Source of the DNA: an uncultured Alistipes sp.
Lineage (GTDB): Bacteria; Bacteroidota; Bacteroidia; Bacteroidales; Rikenellaceae
Direction: 5' to 3'
DNA: 64,000 bases
Assembly: GCA_938014215.1 (NCBI GenBank)
Contig: CALLRW010000002.1
Coordinates: forward strand, 124,001-188,000
This document shows, piece after piece, positions 8,160 through 17,279 of this stretch. Positions within the stretch are counted from its first letter, which is position 1; the number at the start of each line of letters is the position of its first letter. The notes under the pieces were generated by a model. That model did not search any database. It was given only the letters and a program-made list of their open reading frames with translations, and was not told the DNA's origin. A program made the position numbers and the translations under genes.

Positions 8160-8558
8160 TTACTCCTCGTCGTCGCCGTAGTAGACCTCGTCCATGAGCG
8201 TATCGAGTTCGCGCCGCTCCTTCTTGGTGGGGCGCCCCGTGCCGCGGTCGCGGAAGACGAAGATCGTCTCGCGCGGGACGTTGAGCTTGTCGAGCTCCTC
8301 CTGCGGGGTGATGTTCAGACAGTATTCGGGGACATTCTTGGCGGGCTGCCGGCTCGAGACCAGATCGAGCACCTTGTAGGAGTAGGTCACCTGCATCTTG
8401 CGCACGGCGATCACGTCGCCAATCTTCACCTCGCGCGAGGGTTTGGCATAGGAGCCGTTGACCGTCACCTTGTTCGTACGGATGGCATCGGCGGCATCGC
8501 TGCGGGTCTTGAAGACGCGCACGGCCCAAAGGTATTTGTCCAGACGGATATCTTCCAT
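8160..8558 (-). CDS. hslR: Hsp15-like S4 RNA-binding protein
   Basis: 132 residues. An S4 domain occupies residues ~3-65 (IRLDKYLWAVRVFKTRSDAADAIRTNKVTVNGSYAKPSREVKIGDVIAV), the fold that in Hsp15 binds 50S subunits carrying stalled peptidyl-tRNA. A basic, charged C-terminal tail follows (RDRGTGRPTKKERRELDTL) and ends in an acidic DEVYYGDDEE. It lies downstream of ftsW on the same strand but 214 bases and a repeat array away, so co-transcription with the division cluster is uncertain. The functional pairing with pth (stalled-ribosome rescue) is suggestive. Confidence 0.9.
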   Translation of the reverse strand: MEDIRLDKYLWAVRVFKTRSDAADAIRTNKVTVNGSYAKPSREVKIGDVIAVRKMQVTYSYKVLDLVSSRQPAKNVPEYCLNITPQEELDKLNVPRETIFVFRDRGTGRPTKKERRELDTLMDEVYYGDDEE

Positions 8559-8597
8559 ATCGTTGTTTTCTAAGTTCAGTATTCGAATTTCAGGCGG

Positions 8598-8750
8598 CCC
8601 GGCGCGGACTCCCGGCGCGGACTCCCGGCTCGGACTCCCGGCTCGGACTCCCGCCCGGTTTCACGTCCCAGCCTCACGTCCCGGTCTCACGCCCGGACTC
8701 CCACCCGGTTTCACGTCCCAGCCTCACGTCCCGGTCTCACGTCCCGGACG
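8598..8750. repeat. Two nested tandem repeat arrays between ftsW and the S4 gene
   Basis: Four 13-bp units of CCCGGCGCGGACT or CCCGGCTCGGACT (8598-8610, 8611-8623, 8624-8636, 8637-8649) are followed directly by two nearly identical 50-bp units (8650-8699 and 8700-8749). The 50-bp units contain TTTCACGTCCCAGCCTCACG and differ at only a few bases. The array sits in the 3' region of ftsW on the minus strand. Confidence 0.93.
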
Positions 8751-8772
8751 GATCGGCCGCCTCCTTGCGCCC

Positions 8773-10386
8773 TCACTCCTTCTCGGTCAGCCTCAGCTCT
8801 TCGCTTTTCGGACGGTCGTGCGACTGCTCCTCGTTCTGGCGGCTGACGCTGAGAATCATCCCCAGGGCGATCGAGGTGAAGAGCACCGACGAACCGCCAC
8901 GCGAGATGAGCGGCAAGGTCTGCCCCGTCTCGGGGATAAGGTTGACCGTGACCATGATGTGCAGCAGGGCCTGACACGTGATCAGCAGCGCCAGCCCCAG
9001 CACCAGCAGTCCCGGGAATGCCGTGCCGCATCGTCGGAAGATCTCGATCGCGCGGAAGAAGATCCACAGGTAGAGCATCAGCAGCAGCACGGCCAGGATG
9101 ATGCCGTACTCCTCGACGAAGAAGGCGTAGGCGTAGTCGCTCTCCGGATGGATCATCTCCACGCGCATGGCGCTCTGCCCGGCCCCTTCGCCCAGCAGTC
9201 CGCCGTTGTGGATGGCGATCATCGAGCGTTCGGTATCGGTGAGGTGTTCGATCGGCTTTTCGGTCTGCGAACGGGTCCAGAGGTGGATCCAGGTCGAGAC
9301 ACGCCCTTCGGCCGTTTCGCTTCGGCCGAGGTTGAGGGTCATGATGAGGACGATGCCGGCCAGCGACCACCCCACGAGCTTCATCAGCTCGCTGAAACGG
9401 ACACGCCCGATGAGCATCATCACCCACGAGGCCAGGAAGACCAGCACGGCCGAGGAGGTGTGTGCCGGGAAGATCACCAGACACGAGACGATGACCGGCA
9501 GCAGCAGCGGTCGGGTGCCTTCGCGCCAGATCTTGCGCTGGAGGGCCGACGAGCGCCAGGTCCAGAACTTCCAACTCGGGACGATGCGGATGCGGTCAAT
9601 CTTCGACTGCCGTCCGGCCAACTGCCGGGCCAGAAAGAGGACCGTGGCGACCTTCAGCGCCTCGGAGGGCTGGAACTGGAACGGGCCGATCGGGAACCAG
9701 CGGGCGGCGCCGTTGGTCGTGGCGCCGATGAAGTAGACGGCGACGGTCAACGCCACCGAGACGTAGTAGATCACCTGCGCGAAGCGATTGTAGACGCGGC
9801 AGTTGATCTTCTGCACGGTGACCATGACGACGAGGCTGAAGACGAGAACCATCAGCTGCTGCCGCAGGAAGTGGGCCGTTGTGCGGGCCGTATGGGCGTC
9901 GTAGGCCATCTTGGCCGTCGAGGAGTAGACCACCAGCACCGAGATCACGGCGAGGGCGGCGATGATGATCCACAGCACGCGGTCGCCGTTGAAGAGGCGC
10001 GAGCGGGGCCTCTCTTCCGTCCGGGCCGCCGCGCCAGCGCGTGCGCTCCCCGACCCGCCGTCCGAACGGGATCCCCGGCCCGAACGGCCGCCGCGTCCGC
10101 CGTCCGCCACATCGTCCCGATCCGCCGATCCGCCGTCACGCGAGCGCGTCCCCGCCGCATCCGGATCCTCCGATCCCTCCCCGCGCATCCGTCGGCCTCT
10201 GCGACGTTCGAAATCGGGGAGCTCCTCCTCACCGGGCCGCTCCTCATCGGGGTGATAGCCCCGGTCGCGGGCAAAGGCCCGGTCGTCGGCCGCATGACGC
10301 GGCCGATCGTCCCCGCGCCGGGCAGCATCGCGGGCCAGTTCGGCCACCGTGCGTTCGTCGTATCCGTATTCGTCGCGCTCCATCAT
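8773..10386 (-). CDS. ftsW: Peptidoglycan glycosyltransferase FtsW with a long charged N-terminal extension
   Basis: 537 residues versus ~380-420 for typical FtsW. The SEDS polymerase core (residues ~137-520) has multiple membrane helices, the ARWFPIGPFQFQPSEALKVA segment, the HLWTRSQTEKP and GLLGEGAGQS loops, and the NLIPETGQTLPLISRGGSS signature. It polymerises lipid II at the septum with its cognate PBP (FtsI, same cluster). Residues 1-136 are a hydrophilic Arg/Asp/Gly-rich extension (RGRRMRGEGSEDPDAAGTRS ... GGSGSARAGAAARTEERP) predicted to be disordered and cytoplasmic. Starts 3 bases after the murD stop, which supports the upstream ATG pair at 10386/10383. Confidence 0.94.
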   Translation of the reverse strand: MMERDEYGYDERTVAELARDAARRGDDRPRHAADDRAFARDRGYHPDEERPGEEELPDFERRRGRRMRGEGSEDPDAAGTRSRDGGSADRDDVADGGRGGRSGRGSRSDGGSGSARAGAAARTEERPRSRLFNGDRVLWIIIAALAVISVLVVYSSTAKMAYDAHTARTTAHFLRQQLMVLVFSLVVMVTVQKINCRVYNRFAQVIYYVSVALTVAVYFIGATTNGAARWFPIGPFQFQPSEALKVATVLFLARQLAGRQSKIDRIRIVPSWKFWTWRSSALQRKIWREGTRPLLLPVIVSCLVIFPAHTSSAVLVFLASWVMMLIGRVRFSELMKLVGWSLAGIVLIMTLNLGRSETAEGRVSTWIHLWTRSQTEKPIEHLTDTERSMIAIHNGGLLGEGAGQSAMRVEMIHPESDYAYAFFVEEYGIILAVLLLMLYLWIFFRAIEIFRRCGTAFPGLLVLGLALLITCQALLHIMVTVNLIPETGQTLPLISRGGSSVLFTSIALGMILSVSRQNEEQSHDRPKSEELRLTEKE

Positions 10387-10389
10387 CGT

Positions 10390-11739
10390 CTAAGCGTGCG
10401 TCCGCACCCACTCCTTGAAGAGTTCGCCGCGGTTTTCGTAGTTCTTGAAAAGGTCGAAGCTGGCGCAGGCCGGCGAGAGCAGCACCACGTCACCCGGCCG
10501 GGCGGCCTTCTTGCAGGCCGTGAGGGCGGCATCGAGCGAGTCGGTCGAGACGATCTCGGGGATGACGCCCGTAAACTCACGCACGAGTTTGGCGTTGTCC
10601 AGCCCCATGCAGACCAGCGTGTGGACCTTCTCCCGGGCGAAGGCCTTGAGCGGGGTGTAGTCGTTGCCCTTGTCCGTTCCGCCGGCGATCCACACCACGG
10701 GGCGCGTCATACTCTCCAGGGCGTAGAAGACCGAATCGACGTTCGTGGCCTTCGAGTCGTTGATCCACAGCACTCCGTCCTTCTCCAGGACGGGTTCGAG
10801 CCGGTGTTCGACCGGTGCAAAGTCGTAGAGCGAGCGGCGGATCTTCGTCGGCGGGACTCCGGCGGCCAGCGCCGCCAGCGAGGCGGCCATGGCGTTGTAG
10901 GCGTTGTGCAGCCCCTTGATCTGCAGCTTGGCGGTATCGATCTCGACCGACTTCCGGCCGACGGCGGCCGTGAACCGTCCGTCGCAGAGGAAGGCGTCGC
11001 CGGCACCGCTTGCCACGGCGCTGTGGGCCATGAACGGAAGCTGACGCATCCGCAGATCGTATTTGGGCAGCTGTTCGCGGATCACCTCGTCGTCGCCCGA
11101 GTAGACGAACCAGTCGCGCGAGGTCATGTTCTGCGTGATGCGCATCTTGGCGTCGATGTAGTTCTGGAAGCAGTGGTCGTAGCGGTCCAGATGGTCGGGC
11201 GTGATGTTCATCAGCACGCCGATATGGGCGCGGAAGCGGTACATGCCGTCCAGCTGGAACGAGCTCAGCTCCAGAACATACCAGTCATAGTTGCCCGTAG
11301 CGACCGAATAGGCGAAGCTCTCGCCGATGTTACCGCCGAGGGCGACGTTGTAACCCGCATCGCGGAGGATCTTGTAGATGATCGACGTGGTGGTAGTCTT
11401 GCCGTTCGAGCCGGTAATGCAGATGCAGCGGGCGCGGCCCATGTAGCGTCCGGCGAACTCGATCTCGGAGATCACCGGGATGCCCGCCTCGCGGACCTTC
11501 CGCACGATGGGGGCCGTTTCGGGGATTCCGGGCGACTTGATGACCTCCGTAGCGGCGAGGATCCGCTCCTCGGAGTGGCCACCCTCTTCGTAGGGGACCT
11601 CCCACTCGTCGAGTTTGGCCTTGAAGCGTGCGGCAATGGTTCCGGCATCGGAGAGGAATACCCCGAAGCCCTTCTTCTTGGCGAGGATCGCGGAGCCGTA
11701 TCCGCTGATGCCGCCACCCAGTACGACAATGTTTTTCAT
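10390..11739 (-). CDS. murD: UDP-N-acetylmuramoyl-L-alanine:D-glutamate ligase
   Basis: 449 residues. Adds D-glutamate to UDP-MurNAc-L-Ala in the cytoplasm. The N-terminal Rossmann domain starts VVLGGGISGYGSAILAKKKG. The ATP-binding loop is ITGSNGKTTTTSIIY, the central NITPDHLDRYD motif is present, and the C-terminal domain carries WINDSKATNVDSVFYALES and LLSPACASFDLFKNYENRG. All expected Mur-ligase blocks are intact. It lies between mraY and ftsW with very short gaps (10 and 3 bases). Confidence 0.96.
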   Translation of the reverse strand: MKNIVVLGGGISGYGSAILAKKKGFGVFLSDAGTIAARFKAKLDEWEVPYEEGGHSEERILAATEVIKSPGIPETAPIVRKVREAGIPVISEIEFAGRYMGRARCICITGSNGKTTTTSIIYKILRDAGYNVALGGNIGESFAYSVATGNYDWYVLELSSFQLDGMYRFRAHIGVLMNITPDHLDRYDHCFQNYIDAKMRITQNMTSRDWFVYSGDDEVIREQLPKYDLRMRQLPFMAHSAVASGAGDAFLCDGRFTAAVGRKSVEIDTAKLQIKGLHNAYNAMAASLAALAAGVPPTKIRRSLYDFAPVEHRLEPVLEKDGVLWINDSKATNVDSVFYALESMTRPVVWIAGGTDKGNDYTPLKAFAREKVHTLVCMGLDNAKLVREFTGVIPEIVSTDSLDAALTACKKAARPGDVVLLSPACASFDLFKNYENRGELFKEWVRTHA

Positions 11740-11749
11740 GGAATCGGAA

Positions 11750-12994
11750 TTAACGAATCTTCAACGTAACCAGCGTAATGGCTGCCAGCAGCAGCGAAAT
11801 GATCCAGAATCGGGTGACGATCTTCGTTTCGAAGATTCCCTTTTTCTGGTAGTGGTGATGGATCGGCGACATGAGCAGGATGCGGCGTCCTTCGCCGTAC
11901 TTGTGCTTGGTGTACTTGAACCAGCCGACCTGCAGCATGACCGAGAAGCTCTCGACCAGGAAGACGCCGCACAGCAGCGGCAGCAGCAGCTCCTTGCGGA
12001 TGCAGAGGGCGAAGACGGCGATCACGCCGCCGATCGAGAGCGAACCGGTGTCGCCCATGAAGATCTGCGCCGGGAAGGAGTTGTACCAGAGGAAGCCGAC
12101 CAGCGCCCCGACCAGCGCGGCGGCAAAAACGACCAGTTCGCCGCTGTTGGGGATGTACATGATGTTGAGGTAGTCGGCGTAGACGATGTGACCCGAGAGG
12201 TAGGCCAGCACGCCGAGCACCGCCACGATCGGGACCGAGACGCCCGTTGCCAGACCGTCGAGACCGTCCGTGAGGTTGGCGCCGTTCGAGACGGCCGTGA
12301 CGACGAAGATCGCCACCAGCACGTAGAGCAGCCACGTGGCGGTTTCGTTTCCGCCGGTGAGCCATCCGTAGTCGAACTCGTTGTTCTTGACGAAGGGGAT
12401 GGTCGTCTGGGTGGTTTTGCGGCTTTCGGAGCTGAGGACGACGTTCCGCTGGACGCTCTCGATGACCGTACCGTCGGGGTTCATGTAGACCGTCTGTACG
12501 GGCTGCGTCACCTTTTCGCGGACGACGATCTGGGGCGAGAGCCACATGGTCGTGCCGACGATGATGCCCAGTCCGACCTGACCGACCACCTTGAAACGCC
12601 CCTTGAGCCCCTCCTTTCGGTGGCGGAAGACCTTGATGTAGTCGTCCAGACCGCCGATGAATCCGAGCCAAACGGTCGAGACGAGCATCAGCTGGATGTA
12701 GACGTTGTCGAGCTTTCCGAAGAGGAGCATCGGGATGAGGATGGCCACGAGGATGATCACGCCGCCCATGGTCGGGGTACCCTTCTTCTGGAGCTGTCCC
12801 TGAAGGCCGAGGTCGCGGATATCCTCGCCGATCTGGCGGCGGCGCAGGAAGTCGATGATGCGCCGTCCGAAGATAATGACGATCAGCAGCGAGAGAATGA
12901 TGGCCGCCGCGGCGCGGAACGAGATGTACTGGAACATGCCCGAACCGGGCAGGTCGTAGGCTTCGTCCAGGTATCTGAAAAGATGGTAAAGCAT
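11750..12994 (-). CDS. mraY: Phospho-N-acetylmuramoyl-pentapeptide transferase
   Basis: 414 residues. Integral membrane enzyme that moves phospho-MurNAc-pentapeptide onto undecaprenyl phosphate to make lipid I. Motifs: GTPTMGGVIIL near residue 75, DDYIKV near 125, LTDGLDGLATG near 245, the FMGDTGSLSIGG block near 310, and the SPIHHHYQKKG block near the C-terminus. A ~60-residue hydrophilic insertion (VTQPVQTVYMNPDGTVIES ...) lies in an extracytoplasmic loop; a longer MraY of this kind is typical of Bacteroidota. Sits between murE and murD. Confidence 0.96.
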   Translation of the reverse strand: MLYHLFRYLDEAYDLPGSGMFQYISFRAAAAIILSLLIVIIFGRRIIDFLRRRQIGEDIRDLGLQGQLQKKGTPTMGGVIILVAILIPMLLFGKLDNVYIQLMLVSTVWLGFIGGLDDYIKVFRHRKEGLKGRFKVVGQVGLGIIVGTTMWLSPQIVVREKVTQPVQTVYMNPDGTVIESVQRNVVLSSESRKTTQTTIPFVKNNEFDYGWLTGGNETATWLLYVLVAIFVVTAVSNGANLTDGLDGLATGVSVPIVAVLGVLAYLSGHIVYADYLNIMYIPNSGELVVFAAALVGALVGFLWYNSFPAQIFMGDTGSLSIGGVIAVFALCIRKELLLPLLCGVFLVESFSVMLQVGWFKYTKHKYGEGRRILLMSPIHHHYQKKGIFETKIVTRFWIISLLLAAITLVTLKIR

Positions 12995-13022
12995 TTTCGA
13001 TGAAAAGATTAACGACAGAAAA

Positions 13023-14492
13023 TCAATGTTTCACGGCTCCGGGGAGCATTTCGAAGGCGCGGCGCACCTCTTCGCGGTCGTCGAAGTGGTGTTTTACGTC
13101 GCCGATGATCTGATAGGTTTCGTGGCCCTTTCCGGCCACGAGGATCAGATCGCCCGGACGGCTCATCAGCACCGCCGTGCGGATCGCCTCGGCGCGGTCC
13201 GTGATGCGCACGTAGCGCGTTCCGGGCTGGAGTCCGGCGACCATCTCGTCGAGGATCGCCTCGGGGGATTCGTGCCGGGGGTTGTCCGACGTGAAGATGG
13301 CCGTCGAGGCGTACTTGACGGCGATCTGCGCCATTTCGGGACGTTTCGTGCGGTCGCGGTCGCCGCCGCATCCGCACACCACCAGCAGCTGCTGCGAGGG
13401 CTTTCGCAACTCCTCAATCGTGCGCAGGACATTCTCCAGCGCATCGGGCGTATGGGCGTAGTCGACGATGGCCACCGTGCCGTTTGCGGCGCGGACGATC
13501 TCGAAGCGGCCGCTCACGGGGTGCAACGTCGACAGCACGCGGAGCACCTCTCCGCGGTCGAGCCCCAGCAGCACGGCGGCGCCGTAGACGGCCGTGAGGT
13601 TGTAGGCGTTGAAGCGACCGAGCAGGCCGGTCCAGACCTCCTGCCCGTCGATGCGCAGCAACATCCCGTCGACATGCATTTCGAGGATCCGGCAGCGGAA
13701 GTCGGCCATTTCGCGCAGCGAATAGGTGCTCACCGTGGCGGCCGTATTCTGCACCATGACCCGGCCGTTCCGGTCGTCGAGGTTCGTCAGGGCGAAGGCC
13801 CCCTTGGGCAGGTGGTCGAAGAAGAGCTTCTTGGCCCGGATATACTCGGCGAAGGTCTTGTGGTAGTCGAGGTGGTCGTGGGTGATGTTCGAGAAGATGC
13901 CGCCGGCGAAGTCGAGGCCGCGGATGCGCTCCTGGACGATGGCGTGCGACGAGCACTCCATGAAGCAGAATTCGCACCCGGCATCGGCCATCTCGCGCAT
14001 CATGGCGTTCAGACGGATCGGGTCGGGGGTCGTATGCGTGGCCTCGACCTCGCGGCCGTCGATGCGGTAGACCACCGTCGAGATCAAACCGGCGCGGTAG
14101 CCCATGGCGCGCACCAGGTCGTAGAGCAGCGTGACGGTCGTGGTTTTGCCGTTTGTACCGGTGATGCCGACCAGCCGCATCTCACGGCTCGGGAAGTCGT
14201 AGAAGGCGGCCGCCAGATCGGCCATGGCGCCGGCCGAGTCGCGCACCACCACGAAGGTCACCCCTTCGGCCGGTTCGACGGGCAGTTGTTCGCAGACGAC
14301 CGCGGCGGCACCCCGTTCGACGGCCATCGGGATATATGCGTGTCCGTCGCTCTGCGTTCCGCGGATGGCGAAGAAGCAGTCGCCGGGATTCACACGCCGC
14401 GAGTCATAGGTCAGCCCCGTGACCGCGGTCTCCGGATCTCCATGCAGCGCCTCGAAGGGGGTGTGCTGCAGCATTTCCGCAATTTTTTTCAT
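13023..14492 (-). CDS. murE: UDP-N-acetylmuramoyl-tripeptide synthetase, meso-diaminopimelate type
   Basis: 489 residues. Adds the third amino acid to UDP-MurNAc-L-Ala-D-Glu. The ATP loop GITGTNGKTTTVTLLYD is at ~110-125, followed by NITHDHLDYHKTFAEYIRAKK. The substrate-selecting motif reads SDNPRHESP; DNPR is the form associated with meso-diaminopimelate rather than lysine, so the peptidoglycan is inferred to be DAP-type. Ends 28 bases before mraY begins and starts 1 base after the ftsI stop. Confidence 0.96.
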   Translation of the reverse strand: MKKIAEMLQHTPFEALHGDPETAVTGLTYDSRRVNPGDCFFAIRGTQSDGHAYIPMAVERGAAAVVCEQLPVEPAEGVTFVVVRDSAGAMADLAAAFYDFPSREMRLVGITGTNGKTTTVTLLYDLVRAMGYRAGLISTVVYRIDGREVEATHTTPDPIRLNAMMREMADAGCEFCFMECSSHAIVQERIRGLDFAGGIFSNITHDHLDYHKTFAEYIRAKKLFFDHLPKGAFALTNLDDRNGRVMVQNTAATVSTYSLREMADFRCRILEMHVDGMLLRIDGQEVWTGLLGRFNAYNLTAVYGAAVLLGLDRGEVLRVLSTLHPVSGRFEIVRAANGTVAIVDYAHTPDALENVLRTIEELRKPSQQLLVVCGCGGDRDRTKRPEMAQIAVKYASTAIFTSDNPRHESPEAILDEMVAGLQPGTRYVRITDRAEAIRTAVLMSRPGDLILVAGKGHETYQIIGDVKHHFDDREEVRRAFEMLPGAVKH

Positions 14493-14493
14493 T

Positions 14494-16752
14494 TCATTTC
14501 AAAGTTATGGTTACCGTCGCACCCGATGTGATGCGGGCACCGGCGGGAATCGATTGCTGGGCCACGGCCCCCTGGCCCGTGAAACGGACCCGCAGACCTT
14601 GGCTTTCGAGCAGGAACAGGGCATCCTTCAGCCCCATTCCGCGCACGTTGGGCATGACGCCGGGCCGTTCGTCGAGCGCAGCGATCTCGACCCGAGCGAG
14701 GCTGTCGACCGAGACTGTGCCCCAGCCCGTGCGGCGGTCATACTCCGTACGGGGCGAGAACTTGCCCGTCACGCGTCGGATCTGGGCGATGTCGCCCCCC
14801 TTGATGCGCTCGGGATAGCGGCGCGGGCCGTCGGACTCGACCCGTCCGTACCAGTCGTGGCCGCGGTTGTAGATGTAGTCGACCATGCGTTTGACGACGG
14901 GGCCGGCCAGCGGACCGCCGTAGTAGGCCTTACCGGGCTGGGCGCGGGTTTCGATCGTCGTCAGCACCGTATAGCGGGGGGCATCGGCCGGGAAGTAGGC
15001 GATCGTCGAGCCCAGATAGGGGCGACCGCCCTCGGTCGGCGAGGTGATCTGCGCGGTACCGGTCTTTGCGGCGACCCTCACGCGCGTCGTGTCGCGGAAG
15101 TAGTTGCTGGCCGTACCCTCGGTGCAGACGGCCTGCAGACACCGCTGCACCTCGTGCAGGGCGGCCCGCGAGGCGATCGACGAGGCGATCGTGCGGCTTT
15201 CGAAACGCTCCTCGACGCGGTCGCCGCGGCGCAGTTCGCGGATCAGCACCGGCGAGATCATCCGTCCGCCGTTGGCGATGGCGTTGTAGAAGGTGATCAT
15301 CTGGATCGGGGCCAGCCGCACGCGGTATCCGTAAGCCATCTTGACGAGCATCACGCCGGGATCGGGGACCTTCCAGTCGGTCGTGATCGAGGGTTTCCGT
15401 TCGCCGAGCCGTTCGAGGCCGACGGTTTCGCCCAGATGGAGCGTCTTGTGGAGGTAGTCGCTGTACTCCTGCTTTTTGCCCGTAATTCCGTAGCGGTCCC
15501 ACATCGCCTTGGCGAAGTAGACGTTCGACGACGAGGCCACGGCACGGCGGAAGTCGATCTCGTGGTCGCCGCGGTGCGAATCGCGGATGTTGCGGGCCGG
15601 GCCCACCGTGACGGGATCGCCGTTGTGGGTGTCGTAGACGGTCGAGGGCGACATGTGCGCATCGTCGAGCAGCGTGAGCATCGTGGCCAGCTTGAAGGTC
15701 GAACCGGGCTCCATCGAGCGGCTCAGGGCGTAGTTTTCGCGTTCGGAGTATCCGCCGCCGGGGTCCCGGCCGAGGTTGGCCAGGGCGAGGATCTCGCCCG
15801 TATGGACCTCCATGACGATCGTCGTGCCCCAGATGGCGTTCTGCTGTTCGAGCTGCTGGCGGAGGGCCTTGTCGGCCACGTCCTGCAGATCGACGTCGAG
15901 CGTCGTCACCACGTCGTATCCGTCGATGGGATCCTCGTGGTCACCGCCCGCCACACGGCCGTAGAACCCTCGTGCGATACGCTGCCGCAGGGCCTTTCCG
16001 TCCCGCCCGGCCAGCTCCTCACGATAGGCCTCCTCGATGCCGTAGTTACCGCGGTCGCCCGTCAGACCGATCGTACGCCGGGCCAGATCGCCCTGGGGGT
16101 AGATGCGTTCGTCGCGTTCGATGAGGTTGTAGACCATGCCCATGTTCCAGTTCAGGAGCGGATAGCGCCGCAGCACCTCCCACTCGGCATAGTCCACCTC
16201 GCGGGGGAAGATGTTCACGGGGGTATGGTCGCGCAGCGTGTCGTAGATGCGGCGCGTGATGTACTCCTCGCCGCGCAGGCGGTCGAAGAAACGGGCGATG
16301 CGCCCCTCGGAGCGCAGGTAGGTCGTATCGCGCGGGCGCACCAGCCGGTAGCGGCGGGCATGCTCCTCGCGGAACTTCCGGGCGTAGGCCGAGGCGGGCT
16401 TGTCCTTGAAGAAGGCGGCCAGCAGTTTGGCCAGCGAGTCGGCCTGTTCGCGGAAGGTGTCGAGCGAGTCGAGGCCCGGCGAGGCGAAGTCGAAGGCGGC
16501 CTGATAGCGGAAGATCGAGGTGGCCAGCGGATCGCCGTCACGCGAGAGGATGCTTCCTCGCTGGGCGGGGATCACCTCCTGGGTGAAGATTCGGCTGGCC
16601 AGGCGGTCGGCGTTGTAGGCGACCTCCGAGCTGAAGAGCTGCACCCAGATCAGCCGCAGGAGCACGATGCCTCCGGCCAGGAAGAAGAGCACGTAGAGCA
16701 GCCGCACGCGCAGCAGGATGTCACTTTTGACTTTCGAACGTTTCTCCTCCAT
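14494..16752 (-). CDS. ftsI: Division-specific penicillin-binding protein (FtsI/PBP3 type) with C-terminal PASTA domain
   Basis: 752 residues from ATG 16752, the start that leaves 7 bases after ftsL; a more distal in-frame start would overlap ftsL. One N-terminal membrane helix (LLYVLFFLAGGIVLLRLIWVQLF). A dimerisation/pedestal region follows. The class-B transpeptidase domain has SxxK in MEPGSTFKLATML, SxN in ASSSNVYFAKAM and KTG in VAAKTGTAQITS. A single PASTA domain closes the protein (VMPNVRGMGLKDALFLLESQGLRVRF ... SGATVTITLK). It cross-links septal peptidoglycan together with FtsW from the same cluster. Confidence 0.95.
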   Translation of the reverse strand: MEEKRSKVKSDILLRVRLLYVLFFLAGGIVLLRLIWVQLFSSEVAYNADRLASRIFTQEVIPAQRGSILSRDGDPLATSIFRYQAAFDFASPGLDSLDTFREQADSLAKLLAAFFKDKPASAYARKFREEHARRYRLVRPRDTTYLRSEGRIARFFDRLRGEEYITRRIYDTLRDHTPVNIFPREVDYAEWEVLRRYPLLNWNMGMVYNLIERDERIYPQGDLARRTIGLTGDRGNYGIEEAYREELAGRDGKALRQRIARGFYGRVAGGDHEDPIDGYDVVTTLDVDLQDVADKALRQQLEQQNAIWGTTIVMEVHTGEILALANLGRDPGGGYSERENYALSRSMEPGSTFKLATMLTLLDDAHMSPSTVYDTHNGDPVTVGPARNIRDSHRGDHEIDFRRAVASSSNVYFAKAMWDRYGITGKKQEYSDYLHKTLHLGETVGLERLGERKPSITTDWKVPDPGVMLVKMAYGYRVRLAPIQMITFYNAIANGGRMISPVLIRELRRGDRVEERFESRTIASSIASRAALHEVQRCLQAVCTEGTASNYFRDTTRVRVAAKTGTAQITSPTEGGRPYLGSTIAYFPADAPRYTVLTTIETRAQPGKAYYGGPLAGPVVKRMVDYIYNRGHDWYGRVESDGPRRYPERIKGGDIAQIRRVTGKFSPRTEYDRRTGWGTVSVDSLARVEIAALDERPGVMPNVRGMGLKDALFLLESQGLRVRFTGQGAVAQQSIPAGARITSGATVTITLK

Positions 16753-16759
16753 GGCGGCT

Positions 16760-17275
16760 TCAGTTTTCGATGATTTCGCCCGGGGCGAGCGGATCGTAGA
16801 GATCGATGCCGCGGGCATGGAGCTGTTCGATGATGGCCGAGTGGGTGGTTCGCTGGAAGCGCTGCTCCTGGAGACGGATCGATCGTTCGCGCAGCTTCTG
16901 CACGTCGCGTTCGAGGCGCGTATACCGCATGTCGAGGTGCAGCGACCAGAAGATCACCACGATGCTCAGGAAGAACATCCCGGCGATGGTCAGCAGATAG
17001 GGGTAATACTTCGAGACCCCCTCGCGCACGAGGATCGAACCCGAGAACAGCTGCCAGAAGGTGCTCGACCTCCGGCGGCGTTCGCGGGCCTCGCGTTCGC
17101 GGGCTTCGGCCTCGGCCCGGGCTTCGCGCTCCTCGTCGGCGCGGATGTCGTCGTCGGCCTCACCGCTCTCCATGCGGCGCACCTCGCGCCGCACGCGGCG
17201 GGCAAACTCCGCCTCCTCTTCGCGGCGCGCCTGCTCTTCGGGGGTGATGGGGTCGAATTCGTGGTCCTGGTACAT
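16760..17275 (-). CDS. ftsL: FtsL-like division protein
   Basis: 171 residues, single-pass. The N-terminal ~90 residues are cytoplasmic and extremely charged (RREEEAEFARRVRREVRRM ... EREARAEAEAREREARERRRRS). One membrane helix lies at about 92-112 (YYPYLLTIAGMFFLSIVVIFWSL). A short periplasmic coiled coil follows (DMRYTRLERDVQKLRERSIRLQEQRFQ). Position between rsmH and ftsI and this topology identify FtsL, although the sequence itself is poorly conserved. The long acidic/basic cytoplasmic arm is larger than in classic FtsL (~120 residues total). Confidence 0.85.
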   Translation of the reverse strand: MYQDHEFDPITPEEQARREEEAEFARRVRREVRRMESGEADDDIRADEEREARAEAEAREREARERRRRSSTFWQLFSGSILVREGVSKYYPYLLTIAGMFFLSIVVIFWSLHLDMRYTRLERDVQKLRERSIRLQEQRFQRTTHSAIIEQLHARGIDLYDPLAPGEIIEN

Positions 17276-17279
17276 GGCA

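Noticed and set aside
8598..8750. Interpreting the 13-bp and 50-bp tandem repeats as a CRISPR or integron array
   Set aside because: Units are directly adjacent without unique spacers and no cas or integrase gene is nearby.
8458..11769. Very long open frame antisense to murD and ftsW
   Set aside because: High-GC codon bias of the real genes on the other strand keeps this frame open; its translation is Arg/Gly/Asp-rich with no family features, while murD and ftsW are fully conserved.
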